Positions 1-12,325 of a stretch of DNA of 64,000 bases are shown here, piece after piece. Each line of letters begins with the position of its first letter. Positions within the stretch are counted from its first letter, which is position 1. The DNA comes from Darksidea phi. Taxonomy: Eukaryota > Ascomycota > Dothideomycetes > Pleosporales > Lentitheciaceae. The stretch is from positions 39,566 through 103,565 of the forward strand of contig JASJFT010000166.1 of assembly GCA_030770425.1 (NCBI GenBank), in the 5' to 3' direction. Below the pieces are notes generated by a model, which saw only the letters and a program-made list of their open reading frames with translations, searched no databases and was not told where the DNA came from. Made by a program: the position numbers and the translations under genes.

Positions 1-641
1 TCGGCGACCCAGCTGCCAACTGGTACCGCGGCTCTTCTGGTAGCACTCCAACTACTACTGTAAGTTTCTACCATCATCTCTTGTCTTACCCCCTTACACG
101 CCGAGACCGCAAGTGGATCAGCGTTTGACTTTCGTGTAGTCTGACGAAGGCTTCTTGGGACTGAATAAATTGAGCCACGTCTAACGATTTGTGTTTTAAA
201 GACTACGGCACCTACCTCTACGGCGACGAACAAGGTTTCTACCGACGCTACGTGCGGTGGTACGAATAAATTGTAAGCGTCTCCCTTTTGCCCACTTAAA
301 AAGTGCAGATACTAACAACCTACAGTACTTGCCAAGGTAGCACCTTTGGAAATTGCTGCTCCAGCGCTGGATGGTGCGGCTCTACCTCCGCCTACTGCGG
401 TACAGGCTGCCAACCCGGCTTCGGTACCTGCGGTGCTGGGACCGGCACGACTACTAAAACCACCACGGCCGCGCCGACCGCTACCCTTAAGGTGTCGACG
501 GACGGTACCTGTGCAGGAACGAATAAAATGACTTGCCAAGGGTCTACTTTTGGTAATTGCTGCAGCCAGTATGGCTGGTGCGGTTCGACGACGGCACACT
601 GTGGAGCGGGCTGCAACAAGTCGTTTGGAACTTGCACTTAA
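1..641 (+). CDS. Chitin deacetylase (CE4), C-terminal part with two chitin-binding modules; 5' end outside window
   Basis: Three exons are visible: 1-59, 202-272 and 326-641 (stop TAA 639-641). The introns are 60-201 (GTAAGT...AAAG) and 273-325 (GTAAGC...TACAG), the second with a perfect TACTAAC branch site at 310-316. Splicing gives about 147 residues in one frame. The first visible residues, GDPAANWYRG, match the end of the catalytic domain of fungal carbohydrate esterase family 4 chitin deacetylases, which remove acetyl groups from cell-wall chitin. A Ser/Thr-rich linker follows, then two hevein-type ChtBD1 modules of about 45 residues with eight cysteines each (core CQGSTFGNCCS..GWCGST). 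The two modules are near-duplicates; the first is split by intron 2 (NKF|TC against NKMTC in the second). The protein is probably secreted or wall-bound. The catalytic domain and signal peptide lie upstream of the window, so the CE4 call rests on the short tail, while the ChtBD1 call is secure. Confidence 0.82.
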
Positions 642-1029
642 TAGGTGCAGTTGATGCTGGGGAGTAGTGGTGTTACAAGAGGGCGTAATATAATGTGGCT
701 AGTAGGAATGTTGAATGAATGTACGAGGTCCATAAAAGCCCATTCCTGTGGCTCTACAGCATAATGCATTCGGGATGCATCGCCTCAGTAGTGGGTGTGT
801 GTACAACCATTCTTCCGTCCTCACCGCTTGTCAAAGTTTCCCACTGTCCCCATATCCTAACCGAACGTCGACCGACTTTTACCGCCTCTCGAACCACATA
901 GCTCATTCCTCCTTAACCTTCATTCCTGTCATCATTTCGTCTTTCAAGTTCATCGAACATATGTCATGTATTAGTTGCAACTGCGAAAACGCCGAGACTA
1001 GCGCTAGGTGGATAGCAGACCGCTTGAAA
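642..1029. other. Intergenic, 3' flank of chitin deacetylase gene
   Basis: This holds the 3' flank of the deacetylase gene and the 5' flank of the tRNA. The short open frames here show no family resemblance, and I see no repeat or regulatory motif I can name. Confidence 0.5.
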
Positions 1030-1101
1030 GCCCGCTTGGCTCAGTGGTAGAGCGTATCACTAGTAATGATAAGGTCATCAGTTTAATTCTGATAGCAGGC
1101 A
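1030..1101 (+). tRNA. tRNA-Thr (AGT), mildly degenerate
   Basis: The 72-nt sequence folds as a cloverleaf: acceptor GCCCGCT/AGCAGGC with one C.A mismatch (position 4 against 69), D-stem GCTC/GAGC around loop AGTGGTA, anticodon stem TATCA/TGATA with loop CTAGTAA (anticodon AGT, read after modification as IGU, threonine ACN codons), variable loop AGGTC, and T-stem ATCAG/CTGAT. The T-loop reads TTTAATT where TTCRANN is usual, so C56, which normally pairs with G19, is T. No intron; CCA is not encoded, as expected in eukaryotes. Both oddities equal a single C-to-T or G-to-A change from the canonical base, so this may be a decaying copy. It is followed by a T5 run. Confidence 0.82.
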
Positions 1102-1105
1102 TGTC

Positions 1106-1110
1106 TTTTT
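1106..1110 (+). terminator. RNA polymerase III terminator (T5)
   Basis: Five T residues begin five bases after the tRNA end, the usual Pol III stop signal. This supports the tRNA locus having been a transcription unit. Confidence 0.6.
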
Positions 1111-2035
1111 CGTGTTGAGAAGTCTTGTCGAGGTTTCTCTAGGTGTTGGCGTAGCTCGCATAGTTGGTATGGGAAGCGACGAAATGATATTCTTTCGTCA
1201 AGACAGAAGCTGATTGGTATCAAACAGCATGCAATAGGGGCAACTCTTAAGTTTCCTTGTGATTGCGCGCATAATCGTTCAAAAGTGAAACCCCCTGGTT
1301 TGTTTTGCGAGGTCGTTCTGCGCTAGTGCTCAGCTTATGACCCACCACGTGTCAAACGGGGGGTCGAGGGCGTCACATCAGGACGATGAACTTTTCCATC
1401 TATGATTGAAGTGTGGTGTACCTGACGTGTGTAGCCAGCATCGCTGGCTTCGGTACTCGATGATCTGCGGAATGTTGGAGTGTGGGGAAGACGGAGGACG
1501 GATCCTAGTTGCCGCAACAGGCATGGCCCCTTTCACATGCACGCCAAGGCACTAAATTTGAATCTTTTGGACAATGAGCCGCTCTGGCCTGAACTCTCCC
1601 TGCTTTCTCACCACAAACCGCGACACCCACAACACAACCACACCTACAACAGCTAGCCAGGACCGACACCTGGCTCTATCCACGACACAACACCAAACCC
1701 GACAACTACCATCTATGGGCTCTGCGATCAACACCGCGACCGCTTTCTCTGCTTCCTGCTGCGATCTGGCCGCCTCCCCGATCCCGAATAACACATTGGC
1801 TTTTGGCCTGTCCAAGACCGACGCGAGCTTTGCGGCGCTGATTTGGGGACTACTGGCGGGAGGTCCGCCTTGATCACTCGGCGGACGGTAATCTGAAAAG
1901 AGTGACTTTGAATGTGCGTGGTTTTCTGAGGGCTGTCCGGACCGCGCTTGCTGACGCGCGTGGATTAGAACAAGTTGAGGGTTGATTGCGAACCCAGTAT
2001 ACCCAATTTTGCGCACCGACGGTAGATTCGATCAC
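1111..2035. other. Kinase upstream region with a 99-codon ATG reading frame
   Basis: This is the 925 bp between the tRNA and the kinase start. It contains an open frame at 1574-1873 with an ATG start, rich in Thr, Ser and Ala, resembling no family I know. It ends 162 bp before the kinase ATG, so it could be an upstream open reading frame in a long leader, a small gene, or chance. No TATA box is convincing. Confidence 0.35.
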
Positions 2036-3802
2036 ATGGCGCTCTTCGCCTTCGACCACGACGATGCGCATCTTGTGGGAGGCAATGCGCCGGGTGTGCC
2101 GGTTGTTACAAAAGACGATGTGGACGTCTTGGTGAGCCAGGCTGAGCATATGGACCTTGATGCGCCGCACGCATCGGTCAGGATTGGTACCCCGCCTATC
2201 ACGATCGCATCCCCGCTTCCGAAACGACTTGTGCAGCCGAACGCGGCGACCAAGCAGCCCGGTCCTCCGGAGAAGCTCGACTTTGAGGCCGTAATAAAGA
2301 AAGCGCAGAAGAACAGAAGGAAGAAGAAGAAAGCCATGAAGGGTTCTCCGGCCATGAACACGGTTCGAGGCTTCGAGACGCCGATTACCTCTGGCGGAGA
2401 AGAGTCAGACTACTCTGTTGCGACTACGCCTCGCTTCGAGCCAATGCGTTCTGGTCTGCCGAGCGTTACGAGCAGCCCTGCACTACGACCCACGTCTGCC
2501 ACTAGTGGCATCAGCGGCTTGAAGCAGCAGCTGGAATTTCTGAACCTTGGCTCCAGGATTGATTCTCCACTTCGAGGATCTGGCCATGGTCTGCTTAGAT
2601 CTGGGTTCTCTAGCAACGCGAGTATTTCCGGACTCAGCGACAGCGATCGTACCGAAATGGAGAGCTACGAAGTCGATCTTGACGAGGACTTTGTTAGCCC
2701 CGATGTCCGTTCGAAACCTTCGACAATGTTGACGAGCAGCGCCACGCGCAAGATGACTGCCGATGACTTTGATACCCTGACGTGCCTAGGGACCGGAAGC
2801 TTCGGAACTGTCTTGTTGGTCAAGCAAAAGACCACTGGCCGTCTCTATGCACAGAAGCAGTTCAAGAAAGCGTCCCTTACCGTGCGCAAGAAACTCATTG
2901 AGCAGACCAAGACCGAGCGCGCTATTTTGGAGAGTGTCAACCGCCATCCCTTTATCGTGAACTTGTACTACGCCTTTCAAGACCACGAGAAGCTGTACCT
3001 GATCCTCGAATACGCCCAAGGAGGCGAGCTCTTTCACCACCTCGCAACTGAGCGCATGTTTAGTGAAGACACGGCCGCCTTCTACATGGCCGAAATGGTT
3101 CTGGCGCTAGACTACCTACACCGCACTGTCGGCGTCATTTACCGTGACCTAAAGCCGGAGAACTGCCTCCTTGATGCCGAAGGTCATCTCCTCCTTACCG
3201 ATTTTGGTCTCAGCAAAGTCTCCGTCGATGATCAGAAGTGCCGCTCTCTCGCCGGAACAATCGACTTCATGGCGCCCGAAGTCCTGCTTGGAAATGAGTA
3301 TGGCATGAGCGTGGACTGGTGGTCTCTCGGCGCCCTTGGCTACGATCTCCTCACCGGCTCGCCCCCCTTCTCAGGTAACAACCACCGCAAAATCGAGCAA
3401 AACATCCTCTACAAGAAAGTCCCTTTGCCCTACTATCTCTCCCAAGATGCCAAAGATCTCCTCACGCGCTTTCTCCGCAAAGAACCCAAAAAGCGTCTTG
3501 GCTTCCACATGCCGAAGGACATGAACACTATCCGCGCGCACCGTTTCTTCCGCAAACTCGACTGGAAGAAACTAGAGGCAAGGGAACTGGAGCCTCCGAT
3601 TCAGCCATTGATTACTGACCCGGAGCTTGCGGAGAACTTCAGCGAAGAGTTCACGAACCAAGCGCTGAGTAGTCATGTTGGGAGGACGGGACCTGCGTTT
3701 GGCGAGGAAGACTATGCGCTTCCTGGGGATAAGGATCCTTTTGGTGGGTTCAGCTTTGTCGCTAGTCAGAGCTTGTTGGATGATGGGGTTTTTGGATATT
3801 AG
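2036..3802 (+). CDS. AGC-family serine/threonine kinase, S6K/Psk1-like
   Basis: The frame is uninterrupted. I place the start at the first in-frame ATG (2036, context cacATGG), giving 588 residues; the open frame extends further upstream only through non-ATG codons. Residues 1-244 are low-complexity (Ser/Thr/Pro, with a basic run near residues 90-105). The kinase domain spans about 245-510: glycine loop LGTGSFGTV, ATP lysine K274 (YAQK), catalytic YRDLKPEN with D371, DFG with D389, activation loop AGTIDFMAPE, then VDWWSLGALGYDLLTG. An AGC C-terminal tail follows with hydrophobic motif FGGFSF at 569-574 (predicted phosphosite S573). Tail and domain best match the p70-S6-kinase/RSK branch typified by fission yeast Psk1, which acts downstream of TOR and PDK1. 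Sch9-type kinases carry a C2 domain, not seen here. The activation-loop Thr position reads SLAGT where TFCGT is common. Confidence 0.9.
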   Translation: MALFAFDHDDAHLVGGNAPGVPVVTKDDVDVLVSQAEHMDLDAPHASVRIGTPPITIASPLPKRLVQPNAATKQPGPPEKLDFEAVIKKAQKNRRKKKKAMKGSPAMNTVRGFETPITSGGEESDYSVATTPRFEPMRSGLPSVTSSPALRPTSATSGISGLKQQLEFLNLGSRIDSPLRGSGHGLLRSGFSSNASISGLSDSDRTEMESYEVDLDEDFVSPDVRSKPSTMLTSSATRKMTADDFDTLTCLGTGSFGTVLLVKQKTTGRLYAQKQFKKASLTVRKKLIEQTKTERAILESVNRHPFIVNLYYAFQDHEKLYLILEYAQGGELFHHLATERMFSEDTAAFYMAEMVLALDYLHRTVGVIYRDLKPENCLLDAEGHLLLTDFGLSKVSVDDQKCRSLAGTIDFMAPEVLLGNEYGMSVDWWSLGALGYDLLTGSPPFSGNNHRKIEQNILYKKVPLPYYLSQDAKDLLTRFLRKEPKKRLGFHMPKDMNTIRAHRFFRKLDWKKLEARELEPPIQPLITDPELAENFSEEFTNQALSSHVGRTGPAFGEEDYALPGDKDPFGGFSFVASQSLLDDGVFGY

Positions 3803-4195
3803 ATGGCAAGGTTTCAAGAGTGAGAGCTAGGCACTGGAGGTAGACGGTCGTAGTTTCTCTTGCTTATGCTCTTTTGCATTAATTGGATTTCTGTGGGGTT
3901 GGCGAGGGCGACTATTAGATGGGGCGCTACTTGTTTATCCGCGATTCTGTTATCCCAGTCTTCTCAGATACATATCTTGGTAGAGCATAGAAGGTAGGCT
4001 TCCTCCCAGACCGCGAGTTAGACGATGTGGTTTGATCGTGATTGGTCATATATCATTTTGTTATGAAGTTGTTTTTGAGCTACTCCAAAAGATATCTAGA
4101 CACCTTTCATGTCGTGAACCTAAGCTGAAAAAGTCCAGATTCACTCCAATCTCTTTCGCGCCCCAGGCACTCCAGTCCGCCACCGCCCTTAGTAT
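3803..4195. other. Convergent intergenic region
   Basis: These 393 bp separate two convergent genes, the kinase (+) and the kelch gene (-). They should hold both 3' untranslated regions. I see no other feature. Confidence 0.5.
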
Positions 4196-5584
4196 CTACC
4201 GGTCAACAGTAACCAACCACCCGTCCCCCAGAACCCTCCCATCAGCATCCAACCCACCCCAAATAACCGCACTAGCACCATCAATTTCGGTCCCCCTCGC
4301 AGCCGCAAAACCCATCCTAGCACCAACACCCTTTTTCCCGTGACCCACCTGTTCGCCCTGCTCCTCTTCGCCCTTTCCATCAACATACCGATACTTGACT
4401 TCCGCCCACTTGCCCTCCTTCGTCTCCCTATGTAGCGAGTGCCGCAGACTATCTTTTGTCGCCGCGGCAGTAGATTTCTCGGCAGGGAGCTGAAACGCCC
4501 ATATGTCGTCGAGAAGGGTGGTGTTGCTGCTGGGTGCGGGCGATGAGCCGGCGGTTAAGAGGAGGTAGTGGCGGCCTTGGCCGGTTGTTAAGGGGATTAG
4601 AGGGGCGCCGAAGCGGGGGAGGGGCTGGGCGGGTGTTGCTGTGGTTGTGGAGGAAGATGTAGTGTTGGTGGAGTGGGAAATTTCTTCCCATGCCCATCCA
4701 CTGGTTAGAGGGGTTGTGCCGCCTTCGGCATGTTTCCAAGCGGGCGATACGTCGAGATGTTGAAGGGTGCCGTTTGCAGTGGCTAGGGCATCTTGGGTCT
4801 TGCCACCGTAGTAGTACAGTTCGTTGCCCACTAGGGCAATGCTCGCGCCTTCTAGAGGTGGGCCATTTGGTGTGGGAATGTTTGTCCAAGTCCTCGTTCT
4901 CACATCGAAAGCCAGCGCATCGGTAAGCAGCTCCCCTGTCTTAGTATCTCTCCCTCCAATCACAAACATCGTACCCCAAGAATCTGCGTCCGCAGGTTCG
5001 GGTACCACTTTCGCCGGATCGGCAGGCTGCTGTGGTGCTTTCTCCGTGTAGGTGATATCCTTCGGTCCAGGGAAGTTGGAGCTCGCAGCGGCATGGCCCG
5101 AACGGTGCGAGGGATACAGTGTCTCAGACGCGGGATCGAGGTAGGACCAGGCATTCCTCACGGTATGAAAGACCCACACCCTCCCATTCTCATTCTCTAC
5201 ACCCTCGCCGCCGAAGACATATATACTATCTCCCACAACGATACTACTGTGTCCTTTCCTACTCTTGGGTACTTCTCCGCCGCTCTTTTCCGGCCTCGCC
5301 TCTACAGCCTTATAGTCTGCTTCTAGGACGCCCGAAGACGGGAGAATGACGATGTGCATGTCATTATCAGCAAGCTGGCCTGGTGCCGTCTCGCCGCCGA
5401 AGATGTAGGCGCGGCCTTTGACGACAGAGAGCGTGTGGTGAGAACGGGGTAGTGGGACGGATGTTATGTGCGTGAGGAGTGCTGTGAGCGGGAGCGTCGG
5501 GTGCGATATCCCCTTGACTAGTGCGGCAGCGCCGGAGAGGATGTTCTCGGCGGCATACAAGACGCTTGCTGCTGCGGGTTCCAT
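4196..5584 (-). CDS. Kelch-repeat (galactose oxidase-type beta-propeller) protein
   Basis: A single exon of 462 residues, starting at the ATG at 5584 (context ccacgATGGA); the frame continues upstream only from non-ATG codons. About six kelch units are visible. Each has the hydrophobic-GG turn and a following conserved Trp or Phe: LPRSHHTLSVV..YIFGGE near residue 45, RKGHSSIVV..YVFGGEG, RSGHAAA..MFVIGGRD with LAFDVRTRTW, ELYYYGGK, RHYLLLTAGSS with DDIWAFQL, and a final AVIWGGLDADG. Six or seven such units close into a beta-propeller used for protein binding. No signal peptide, F-box, BTB or rhodanese domain is present, so it is a propeller-only scaffold of unknown partner. Its upstream region is shared with the 3' end of the UbiB-family gene, also on the minus strand. 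Confidence 0.83.
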   Translation of the reverse strand: MEPAAASVLYAAENILSGAAALVKGISHPTLPLTALLTHITSVPLPRSHHTLSVVKGRAYIFGGETAPGQLADNDMHIVILPSSGVLEADYKAVEARPEKSGGEVPKSRKGHSSIVVGDSIYVFGGEGVENENGRVWVFHTVRNAWSYLDPASETLYPSHRSGHAAASSNFPGPKDITYTEKAPQQPADPAKVVPEPADADSWGTMFVIGGRDTKTGELLTDALAFDVRTRTWTNIPTPNGPPLEGASIALVGNELYYYGGKTQDALATANGTLQHLDVSPAWKHAEGGTTPLTSGWAWEEISHSTNTTSSSTTTATPAQPLPRFGAPLIPLTTGQGRHYLLLTAGSSPAPSSNTTLLDDIWAFQLPAEKSTAAATKDSLRHSLHRETKEGKWAEVKYRYVDGKGEEEQGEQVGHGKKGVGARMGFAAARGTEIDGASAVIWGGLDADGRVLGDGWLVTVDR

Positions 5585-6136
5585 CGTGGGCTGTAGCGAT
5601 AGATGGAAAGTCGCTGGCTGGAGCTGTAGTAGTGCGCAGGTTGATGTAGTGAGAAAAGCCAAGATGTAATATGTTGAAGAGTAGGTTGGAAGCGGGGGAC
5701 CATTGAAGGTTTATGAGTGGCGTGTTTGTTGGTTGCGGAGCTTGGGCTGAGCTCCCACTAAGTATGACGTAGAGCCCTGTCAGCAGCTGCAGCTCGTATT
5801 CCTAGCCAGAAACGGATTTCTATGTCTTTGAAGCAGCATCGAACCTTTTCTGCGCCCGTGTATCTTTATCTGTATCGCGCCAACCGGGTTGTCATTTCAA
5901 CGCCTTTAATGCTGAGGTTGTCCGCTCGAGGTTCGCCAAGGCTCGTTTTCGATGCGACACCATGTTGTGAATGGTTACATCACTACCATGAATATTGATA
6001 CTAGACTAATGAAGCACAGAAAAATAATCTTTGCTAGTATCATGACTTAATGAGTCATGATGAGTAGTGTGAAATGTGAGTTTGGTCGATTCAGTACTAG
6101 ATGAATGGGGTGCCCAACATTCGTTAGTGTTGGATT
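5585..6136. other. Kelch gene promoter region and 3' flank of the UbiB-family gene
   Basis: 552 bp without coding potential. The part near 5980-6080 is AT-rich with short direct copies of atgagtca-like sequence. No TATA box is clear. Confidence 0.4.
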
Positions 6137-8347
6137 CTAGATATTTGGCGATAATTGGTCATATTTGACGCATCGTTCCACCTGAAAGGTATCAGTATTG
6201 GTAGTCACAATGATTTTCACCGGGTACTTACGGATTCAATAGATGCCTGCAAGAAGCTACGGGCTTCCAGGCCAACCCAGACTCTGAGCATGGAGAAGTC
6301 GCCGCCACGGATCATTGACGACCCGCTTTGGGCACCTAGCTGTCGGAGAATAGGAAGCGCACTGCCTCATATTAGCGCAAACTACTTTCAATCAACGCGA
6401 ATACGTACCCAGCAAACAAATCTAAACTCGGGTTCAAGGCCCTGCCAATGCCTTCCAATAGCAGGATGCTCAGAACGACATTCACGAAATCACCCTCCAA
6501 ACGGACATGGTGCGTTCGAACCATGGACAATACCTCATTCAAGATATCACCAATCTTAATGTTGCCCAGTGCAAATGTTCGGCTCTTTACGCCCAAGACC
6601 AAGTGCTGCATGCGCAGTGCAAAGACTTCCGAGTCGATGACTGCTTCGGGCTGTCGACATCGCTCCACCATCAGTTGACCAGCCTTGTAACCGTCGAACT
6701 CGGCGATCGCCTTGAAGAGGTCGAGGAAGTTCGTTCGGTTTGTTGCATTAAGTTCGGTGACGAGCCCAGTGTCAATGAAAATGATCTGGGGGTGATAACT
6801 CTCATCGTTAATCTCCTCGAGCCGCTTTCTCCACTGTTCAGGGTCCTTTTTGTGCGGCCGCAACCTTCGCAAGACCTCTTCGGTAACGTCAGGCGAATCT
6901 TCGGGGCCGGTGGTCCGGTCCTCTTTCTTGCTAAAGATGGAAACGTCTAGTTTCTCGGGCTTGTAGAATCGGACCATGATGTTTCCAGGATGGAGATCAG
7001 CGTGAATGAAGTTGTCAATGAGGACCATGGTGAGGAAGGCATTGAGGCCTTCATTGGCAATGTCCTCCTGGAACGGACCTCCACCATTTTGCAGGAAATC
7101 CTCTAGTGGAATACCTTGGGCGAACTCTTCGATCAGAACGTTGCGCGTAGTATACTCGGTGTATGGGTATGGAAACCATGCAGTTGTGCGATTTTTGAAA
7201 TTCTGCCGAAACAGAGTTAGATTGGCAGCCTCGATACGCAGGTCAAGCTGAAGCCTCATCATCTCGCCGAACTGTGCAACCTCATCTGGAAATGATAGCC
7301 ATTCCATGGTCGGAATCGCGTTGATGATGGTGGCGACGAAACCCATGATGCACAAGTCTCTGCGCACTACTCTTTCAACATTCGGATGCAGCACCTTGAT
7401 TGCGACGTGTTTTGATGGCACCCGGTGAGGGGTGTTCTTCAGCGTAATGTCCACATTCTTTTTGATGCGCTGCTGTAGGTTGGGACGCTCCAAATCCCGG
7501 TGGTTGTCTTCCAACGTGGCAAGATCAGGCTTTAGCTTTGCCTTGTATACCTGGGCGATGGCCCCGACACCAAGCGGCGTCTCGTCGAATTCATCGAATA
7601 TATCCTCGAATTTTCGGCCATTGAAGGCCTCCTCTACCGTTCGTTTTGTCACCTCGAGCGAATGTGCGGGCGCATGAGAGTGCAGCATCGACATGGTCTT
7701 GCACATTTCGGTGGGGAAGATGTCGCTTCGTGAAGCGGCCCATTGTCCAAGCTGCACGGTTAGCAAGTGACAGGTTCTGCAAGGAGGAGTAATACTTTGA
7801 TAAAGGCGGCCCCCGCCCGCTCCATTGACCTGACGAGGAAGCCATACCACCATAGCGTGCCACTTCTCTCATTATCCCTGTCTAGCTGCTTCTTTCCAAG
7901 CCATATCACTGGTATTGAAACTATCACGGGCACGAATATGACAACAAGATGCAAGAGGCGTAGTCCCGTAGCTATCGGCTCGATGATGTAGAGGTCGACG
8001 AAGAAGTATATTCCACGCCGATACTTCTTCGAGTCTTGTATGGCCTGTGGTACCTGCTCGCGCAACTCCTTCCGCGACGCCTCTAGCATGGCCTCTTCAT
8101 GCGTCTTTTCTCCAATGTCGGTTTCATCGTTGCTGATTTCTACAAAAGCCAGCGGACTTAGTGCTGCAGCCCCACCGGCACCCGACCATAATATCGTTTT
8201 GCGTGGGAATCGAGGCGTCGCGATGTGTCTGCGGGCGAAGAAGCTACCGGATGCGAAGTGGCGCGCCGAAGCTCGGAAGACGAAGGGGGCGGATTGTCGA
8301 AGGCCTTGACAGAGACATTGGCGGCCAAGGCCAAAGGCTGCCCTCAT
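6137..8347 (-). CDS. Mitochondrial UbiB/ABC1-family atypical kinase, ADCK2/Cqd1-like
   Basis: I rebuilt four exons: 7796-8347, 6409-7751, 6232-6361 and 6137-6181. The introns are 7752-7795 (GTATTA...GTGCAG, branch TGCTAAC), 6362-6408 (GTACGT...GGCAG) and 6182-6231 (GTAAGT...TTTCAG). They join 2,070 nt in frame, 689 residues. The start at 8347 begins MRAAFGLGRQ, an Arg-rich presequence typical of mitochondrial import; two hydrophobic stretches follow before residue 184. The signature K-L-G-Q of the UbiB family falls exactly across exon junction 1 (AFIK|LGQWAASRSD). Then come the Ala-rich loop (GVGAIAQVYKA), lysine VAIKVLHP, catalytic IHADLHPGN and metal-binding FIDTG. The LGQWAASR..IFP wording places it with human ADCK2 and yeast Cqd1 (YPL109C), an inner-membrane protein affecting coenzyme Q distribution and lipid balance, rather than Coq8. 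The last exon encodes only 14 residues; reading through its intron would end the protein four residues later. Confidence 0.88.
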
Positions 8348-8558
8348 GGTACAGGCAGTGGGATCGGATTGACGCGTCGGTCGTCCATGAGAGGGTGAAA
8401 TTCCGTCGCCGTCACAAGGAAGCCGCGGCTCGACAAACGTCATCAATATGCGGTAGTGCACGGACCAGCACGGAAGTCCGAACACGTGCATCAACACTCA
8501 CCAACATCTTTGGGACTACCATACATGCTGAGCCGAAGTTTGCTTACGAAAGAACCAT

Positions 8559-10349
<1,791 letters not shown>

Positions 10350-10426
10350 CTACTGTTGTTAACCTGGAAGGAGAAGGGGAATGGGACGAACGAACGCGAG
10401 TAACACGCTTTCGGATCAGCAGCCCC

Positions 10427-10433
10427 ATTTATA
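10427..10433 (-). promoter_or_regulatory. Candidate TATA box of the monooxygenase gene
   Basis: TATAAAT on the minus strand lies 96-102 bp upstream of the monooxygenase ATG, a common spacing for fungal core promoters. Position and sequence are the only evidence. Confidence 0.4.
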
Positions 10434-12232
10434 CGTTAATCCGTGAAACCCCCCCTGCATATTACTCCGACTATCTATGCGCTATTATCTGCACTACGAC
10501 CGACATCTCCGCCGCCCATGTCAGGCATCCAACCCAGCCTTAGGTCCCTGTGTTCTTGCAGCTCATTCCACATCATCCCCCGTTCGCCACCCCACCCATT
10601 TATCCGTCCGCTTCAACGCACTTTATATTAGGATACACACAATTCATCCTCACATACCTACGCGGAAATAAGTCCGGGCATACGCTAGTACCGAACCAAC
10701 AACCTGTCATCTGAGCATTCAGTGTTACATGAACACAACAGATCCGCGTCATCAAGTTGCGGGGTATCCGTAAGACCACACATCTGCCAATAGCATCAGA
10801 GGCGAGGCCCGACTTCCGCATGCGGAAACTCCGACACCTGTTCTGGTAGATGCTAGAAAGGTGTACATGACATTACAAAACCTGTGTCTCCGAGCCGAAC
10901 CATGACAGAACGATTCTGCACTGGGTTGGGTAGCTAGGCTTTGGAGACTATGTTCCAAGCATAATAGGTTTGGTCGTTACACTCTGGAGTGGAGAAGAGC
11001 AACGATCCGATGCACTGATAAGTCCCTCTGGAGGAGGTACAGTACACCGTTGCAGTCTAGGTACGCTTTACCAAGTAGAACCGGTAAGAGAAATGGCAGA
11101 CTTCTGTCTTAGCACTGTATGAGCACCGAAACTCTCCCTCTTGCTTTTTGCTGCTGACAAGTCTACTACTATGTCGAGAGCATCAACGCTTTGGTTAGCG
11201 TATTTCGATCGTGAAACGCGCCAAAGGTTCACCATGTACTGACAGAAGCCAGGAAATCGATATCGTCTATGTCGTCTTTCCATCTGTCACCAAGATACTA
11301 AGTTGGTCTTAAAAACTTGCATAAGATGCTTGGAATCGAAGCCTTGTGCTAGAGAAAACATGCATAGCGTTCTAGCTAAATTATCGTACTGATGAGATAT
11401 ATACTTAGTATGACAACTTCGCAAGAGTCGTTGGGCTTTGGTGATTCGGAAAGGGAACCCTGGAGCATTGAAAAATGTTGGCGGATTTTTAGGCGAGCAG
11501 TGACAACAAACATAATCATGGACGTCTGGAACTCTTCATCGCGGATGTGCGGGTATTTGAAGTCTATCTTAAGTAGCAGCGTATAAGTTGCACGAGGTAT
11601 GGTTTTAAAACCAGCCGGTGCTTGGACAAAAGCCGGTCGCTATATCTTCTTCGCATAGGGTCGAGGACGAAGGCTCTAGCGTGCTCATGGTAATTGTTGG
11701 TCTTCCAAGGAGAGAGCATATCGTGAATGGTTTTGAACTTTGGATCTTGCTCGTGCGGGCATCAAAGGAGGAATCGAAGTTTCGATTCCAGTTCTCGCGG
11801 AAGGCATGGAGGGTAGTTACTCGATTTTTCTCTCTTAATGCTTCCATCAATACTTTAGGTCTGTTTTCCCATACTCATCGGGAGCGTGGATGGCGACTAC
11901 TCATGCATAGTAGGTGTTGGTACGCTTCGTCCTACTGCATTTCGAGCGGAACGCAAGTTTGGAGGCACAAGGTGGCCGCGCATAAGCTTTTCAATCTGCA
12001 CTCCCTGGAACCCGAAGACTGGCTCAATCTAATGGGATATTTTAAAGTAGGTAGGAAAATTCTGAATGATGTGAGATGCACTACTGGGACAGATGACTAA
12101 TGCGTATTACCAACCCCAGTCACCAACGGATATTTCTCGTGCAATGCATCCAAAAGTGGTTAACGCTTATCAGGCGGGAACAGTGGGACGTAAAGATTGG
12201 CATAAAGTTACAAATACTGGGGTTGTCTGTCC
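10434..12232. other. Gene-poor stretch of about 1.8 kb
   Basis: No coding region is convincing. A plus-strand frame at 11618-12100 and a minus-strand frame at 11605-11850 overlap each other, resemble nothing I know, and lack splice-bounded extensions. No tRNA, repeat or hairpin was recognised. CpA and TpG are normally frequent, so this is not RIP-mutated. Confidence 0.45.
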
Positions 12233-12233
12233 A

Positions 12234-12242
12234 TATAAAAGG
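12234..12242 (+). promoter_or_regulatory. Candidate TATA box of the HAD hydrolase gene
   Basis: TATAAAAGG lies 84-92 bp before the ATG at 12326 and is a near-ideal TATA element. Confidence 0.55.
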
Positions 12243-12325
12243 CCAAAGCGTCAGAGGTGCTCTTCGGTCTGCCTTGGCCATGATTCTGCTTCCTCAATCG
12301 TTTATTAAAAGCATCTAACATTACC

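Noticed and set aside
312..599. Minus-strand frame opposite the chitin-binding modules
   Set aside because: Shadow of the Cys/Gly-rich coding strand; the plus-strand modules are unambiguous.
8348..8491. Longer N-terminus for the ADCK2/Cqd1-like protein using upstream in-frame ATGs
   Set aside because: The ATG at 8,347 begins a typical mitochondrial presequence; the extra upstream residues look non-coding and would mask it.
11605..12100. Overlapping open frames on both strands (160 and 81 codons)
   Set aside because: No recognisable motif, mutual overlap, and no splice-supported extension; treated as chance frames.
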